A DNA stretch of 14,781 bases from JAJDGF01 sp031549325. GTDB taxonomy: Bacteria; Bacillota; Clostridia; Christensenellales; Aristaeellaceae. The notes under the pieces are model-generated. The model worked only from the letters and a program-made list of their open reading frames with translations, was not told where the DNA came from and did not search any database. Of the stretch, positions 12,136 to 14,781 are shown piece by piece. Position 1 is the stretch's first letter; every line of letters starts with the position of its first letter. The DNA lies in the NCBI GenBank assembly GCA_031549325.1, contig JAVBQA010000097.1, forward strand, positions 1 to 14,781, read 5' to 3'. Both the position numbers and the translations under genes were made by a program.

Positions 12136-13929
12136 ATGGCCGGCAGGAAAATCCGGGCGCGGCGGGCAGCGATGGGCGCTTTGCTGCTGATTCTGGTCGT
12201 CACGACGGCGCTGCTGCTGTGGGCGTTTGCGCACCCTTCTGATGCGGACGGGGCCGTGCCGCTGCGAACGGGCTGGCGCGCGAGGATCGAGGGCGAGGAA
12301 GACTTCACCTCCATTCCCAGTCTGGGCCACTACATCCGCATGCCCGTGGGCCGGGCGCTGACCATGACCCGAACGATGACCGAGCGGGCCGCAGGCGCGT
12401 CGATCCTGATCCACCTGAATTACCTGCGCGCGCGGATCTGGATCGGGGATACGCTGATCTACACCAACCAGGACGACCCGCCCGGCCCCGATGTGGGCAT
12501 CCGCGATGCGCTGATCCCGCTGCCGGAAGACTACCTGGGGCAAGACCTGACGGTGGAAGTCTCATCTGATGACCGGGGATTCAGCGATTTGCCGGACCCG
12601 ATCCTGTTCGGCAGCGCTCAGGCGCTGGCGGCATACCAGCGAGGCGGCGCGGCGGGCAGCGTGGCGCTGATGTTCCCGCTGCTGCTCAGCGGATTGGCGC
12701 TGATGGTGTTCGCGTCGGCCACGGGCGCGGGCTGGGACGGGTTTTGGTTTGGGCTCTCGTGCGCGTTGTTTTCCCTGTGGCTGCCGGGGCATGGCGCCAG
12801 CTACCTGGGCGCGCTCGAGCCCCGGCAGACAGGTCTTGTGCTCCTGACGACGTTCTGCCTGTGCCCCGCGCCGCTGCTGTGGTTTGTGTACCTCAAGTGC
12901 GACAGGGCGCGGCGGTTCGCGCTGCCCCTGGCGGCGGCGTATTCCGCGGCGGCGGCGGGCGCTGTGGGCGCGGCTTGCCTGGGGCTGCTCGCGCCGCCTG
13001 AGGCGAGCAACCTCATGATCCCTGTGCTGCTGACAGCCGTCGTGGGCGCGCTGCTTCTGGCGGCCGCGGAATGGCTGGGCGGCAACCCGTTCTTCCGCAT
13101 GACCGCGCCCGCGTTCCTGGTGCTGGTCATTGGCGGCGGGCTGACGATGATCGACGTCCCCGGCTACCTGATGCCCCGCACGGCGCTCATCTGCGGCGTG
13201 CTGTTGCTGGCGCTGCTGGTTTGGGCGGACATACTGCGCGCTTACCTCGCCCGGCGCAGGCTCGAGGTGGAACAGCGTCAGCTGCTGTCCATGCGGGAGC
13301 ACCTGGCATGCGAGCAGCTGGAGGCCGCCGACGCGCAGAACAGCGAAACCTGGCTGCTGCGCCACGAGATCCGCCACCACCTGTCAGCGCTATCTATGCT
13401 GCATCGCGAGGAGAAATTCTCCGAGATGGGCGAATACTTGGCCCAACTGGATGCGCAGGAGCAGGCGCTGTCCCCCGCGCGCTACTGTGAGCATCCGCTG
13501 ATCAACGCCATCCTCAGCAAGGCGAGCCGCGACTGTGCGCGCCATGGCGTGGCATTCAGTTGCGAAGCCGGCGTGCCGAGCGTCGTCGCCATTCCGGACA
13601 GCGATCTGGGCGCGCTGCTGCTGAACATGCTGGACAACGCGTGCGAGGCCGCGCGGCATGCGGAAGGCGCGGAGAAATGGGTGTCAATCCAGCTGCAGAT
13701 CCGGGGCAAGTTCCTGGCCATCCGCTGCGCCAACTCGCTCAGTGGCGGCGTGCAGCGAGACGGCGAGCGGTTCACGACCACAAAAAAAGACGCCCGCTTC
13801 CACGGCTATGGCATCCTGGCCATGAAGCGTGTGGCGGAGCGCAACGGCGGCAAGCTGAATATCGACTACGACGACGGACGGTTCAGCGTCAAAGCGATCC
13901 TGCGACTGGGCGACGCGGATGCGTGTTGA
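12136..13929 (+). CDS. 7TM sensor histidine kinase with extracytoplasmic domain and AgrC-type GHKL core
   Basis: This is a 597-residue membrane kinase. A signal anchor (about 12-33) precedes an extracytoplasmic region (about 34-172) with beta-rich segments such as ILIHLNYLRARIWIGDTLIY. About seven membrane segments follow (roughly 174-196, 203-220, 232-254, 262-284, 293-312, 324-340, 347-369). This order recalls 7TMR-DISM receptors, often thought to bind carbohydrates or other small ligands. A coiled linker leads to LLRHEIRHHLSAL, where His410 is the likely phospho-acceptor. The GHKL ATPase follows, with LLNMLDNACEAA (495-506), TTTKKDARFHGYGI and a C-terminal beta strand, as in AgrC and natural-product-sensing kinases. 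The likely partner is the convergent LytTR regulator, whose stop is 15 bases away. I chose ATG 12136 because GGGAGG lies nine bases upstream. The frame is open back to 12019, and ATG 12115 is an alternative. Confidence 0.88.
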   Translation: MAGRKIRARRAAMGALLLILVVTTALLLWAFAHPSDADGAVPLRTGWRARIEGEEDFTSIPSLGHYIRMPVGRALTMTRTMTERAAGASILIHLNYLRARIWIGDTLIYTNQDDPPGPDVGIRDALIPLPEDYLGQDLTVEVSSDDRGFSDLPDPILFGSAQALAAYQRGGAAGSVALMFPLLLSGLALMVFASATGAGWDGFWFGLSCALFSLWLPGHGASYLGALEPRQTGLVLLTTFCLCPAPLLWFVYLKCDRARRFALPLAAAYSAAAAGAVGAACLGLLAPPEASNLMIPVLLTAVVGALLLAAAEWLGGNPFFRMTAPAFLVLVIGGGLTMIDVPGYLMPRTALICGVLLLALLVWADILRAYLARRRLEVEQRQLLSMREHLACEQLEAADAQNSETWLLRHEIRHHLSALSMLHREEKFSEMGEYLAQLDAQEQALSPARYCEHPLINAILSKASRDCARHGVAFSCEAGVPSVVAIPDSDLGALLLNMLDNACEAARHAEGAEKWVSIQLQIRGKFLAIRCANSLSGGVQRDGERFTTTKKDARFHGYGILAMKRVAERNGGKLNIDYDDGRFSVKAILRLGDADAC

Positions 13930-13944
13930 CGCCGTCCTGACGGT

Positions 13945-14652
13945 CTAGTCCTGAAGGTACTCGGCGAGCAGGGATATCGTCTTATCATAATACACGCGCC
14001 CGACAGGAAGCGTCTGGCCGGACCGCAGCGTAATTCTGGCGCGGGTGATGTCCTGAATTTGGCGGATGGGCACGAGGAAACTCTTGTGGCACTGAACGAA
14101 CGCACCGGATGGCAGAAGCGCGCGCGCGCGATGCAGCCGCATAGACGACGTGATGCTCCGGTTTTTCAGGTGGAACGTGGTGGAACCGAGCTGCGACTCC
14201 ACGTACAGGATGCCCGAAAACGGAACAGTCGCCACCCCGCCCTTGATGGGCACGCTGATGCTCGGCAGCTCGCGCCGCGCCGCGTAGTCTCGCTGCAGAG
14301 CCCCCCACAGCGCCTCCCGCTGCAGCGGCTTGAGCAGGTAATGCGTCGGAAAGACCGAATACCCCTCCAGCGAAAACTCCCGCGCGTTGGTCACAAACAC
14401 GATCCCGCCCTGATACCCCGCGTCCCGCAGCGACCGCGCCAGCGCCACGCCGTTGTCCGCGCCCAGCAAAATGTCAAGAATCAGCATGTCAAAACAACCC
14501 GGCTCCATCCGAAGCCGCGACAGCAACGCCTCCGGCCAGGAAAACGTCTCGATCTCATGCGCGATCCCCGCCTCCTGAAGCACCGACGCGGCCATCGCAC
14601 AGTTCCCCTCCAGGTACAGGGGGTCGTCGTCACAGATTGCCAGACGGTACAC
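13945..14652 (-). CDS. LytTR-family response regulator (AgrA/LytR type)
   Basis: This is a 235-residue regulator. The receiver domain (1-120) has acidic Asp8-Asp10 (AICDDDP), phospho-acceptor Asp60 (MLILDILLG), Thr88 (VFVTNA) and Lys109 (YLLKPL). The LytTR DNA-binding domain (about 133-232) includes ILYVESQLGSTTFHL, FVQCHKSFLVPIRQI and the terminal TLPVGRVYYDKT. LytTR regulators bind short direct repeats upstream of targets such as peptide, wall or virulence genes; none was identified here. The start is GTG 14652 with GGGGTG eight bases upstream. An ATG at 14688 is in frame but lies only one base after the predicted -10 and so would not be transcribed. It converges with the sensor kinase at 12136-13929, an unusual layout for a cognate pair, although kinase and regulator types match. 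Confidence 0.92.
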   Translation of the reverse strand: MYRLAICDDDPLYLEGNCAMAASVLQEAGIAHEIETFSWPEALLSRLRMEPGCFDMLILDILLGADNGVALARSLRDAGYQGGIVFVTNAREFSLEGYSVFPTHYLLKPLQREALWGALQRDYAARRELPSISVPIKGGVATVPFSGILYVESQLGSTTFHLKNRSITSSMRLHRARALLPSGAFVQCHKSFLVPIRQIQDITRARITLRSGQTLPVGRVYYDKTISLLAEYLQD

Positions 14653-14689
14653 GCACGGTTCACCCCGCAATATAGGATTCGCTGGCATG

Positions 14690-14718
14690 ATTATACCTCA
14701 ATCGCGGGATTCTGGCAA
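14690..14718 (-). promoter_or_regulatory. Near-consensus promoter of the LytTR regulator
   Basis: On the minus strand TTGCCA (14718-14713) and a perfect TATAAT (14695-14690) are separated by 17 bases. The start of transcription should be near 14683, leaving about 30 bases of leader. This is the strongest promoter in the window by eye. It decides the coding start in favour of GTG 14652 over ATG 14688. Confidence 0.8.
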
Positions 14719-14749
14719 CGACGGCTGCGCGCTGTGCGGTCGGGCCTAC

Positions 14750-14776
14750 GAATCCCATGCGACCTCATCGCGATTC
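14750..14776. repeat. Imperfect inverted repeat upstream of the LytTR regulator promoter
   Basis: GAATC (14750-14754) pairs with GATTC (14772-14776), and inside it GCGA (14759-14762) pairs with TCGC (14768-14771), with a four-base bulge on one side. It lies about 30 bases upstream of the -35. It could be a regulator site or part of a neighbouring gene beyond the window; the evidence is thin. Confidence 0.25.
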
Positions 14777-14781
14777 CGTTC

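Noticed and set aside
12562..13380. Minus-strand open frame of 272 codons
   Set aside because: Gln/Arg-rich antisense shadow of the membrane part of the 7TM sensor kinase.
13930..13944. Terminator between the convergent kinase and LytTR genes
   Set aside because: Only a four-pair hairpin with a four-base loop is visible and there is no T-run on either strand.

Overview
The window is a GC-rich bacterial segment with dense gene packing, clear GGAGG-type ribosome binding sites, and secreted proteins with Sec signal peptides. It also carries an AgrC/AgrA-style two-component pair and a gamma-glutamyltransferase of the lidless type. I read it as a high-GC member of the Bacillota (Clostridia, possibly near Christensenellales). 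This is inference from gene style only; there is no rRNA or other phylogenetic marker in the window.

Layout. (1) 1-870, plus strand: the 3' part of a gene joining an ABC-type solute-binding domain to a C-terminal OmpA-like domain, closed by a strong bidirectional terminator (about 907-960). (2) 962-5432, minus strand: a tightly overlapping four-gene operon. In transcription order it encodes a PdxA-type dehydrogenase, two zinc-dependent medium-chain dehydrogenases, and a DUF1537 four-carbon acid sugar kinase. Its promoter and two palindromes lie at 5460-5529. (3) 5610-7641, minus strand: a membrane histidine kinase and a CitB/DcuR-like response regulator, probably the sensor for operon 2. (4) 7765-10137, minus strand: a secreted gamma-glutamyltransferase (ggt) followed by a small secreted protein of unknown function (DUF6305-like), with an intercistronic hairpin and a good promoter at 10221-10250. 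(5) 10251-10702: a gene-free interval holding a perfect 30-bp-stem hairpin. (6) 10703-11920, minus strand: a secreted SGNH/GDSL hydrolase with two C-terminal SH3-like domains. (7) 12136-13929, plus strand: a 7TM (DISM-like) sensor kinase with an AgrC-type GHKL core, convergent with (8) 13945-14652, minus strand: its likely LytTR response regulator, with a near-consensus promoter.

How the genes may work together. The kinase and PdxA homologue are the DtnK/PdxA2 pair known from D-threonate and related tetronate catabolism: the kinase phosphorylates a four-carbon acid sugar at C4, and PdxA2 oxidatively decarboxylates it to DHAP. The two extra dehydrogenases suggest that the operon starts from a more reduced or epimeric substrate, which is inference. 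The two-component system upstream would sense that substrate. The ggt module acts on extracellular gamma-glutamyl compounds such as glutathione.

No CRISPR array, transposase, prophage or defence system was seen. The most interesting points are the dehydrogenase-rich tetronate operon with a dedicated polytopic sensor, the stacked terminator/promoter/operator region at 5460-5538, a stem-loop sequence shared between 7646-7673 and 10614-10677, the recurring ggt plus small-protein pairing, and the solute-binding/OmpA fusion.
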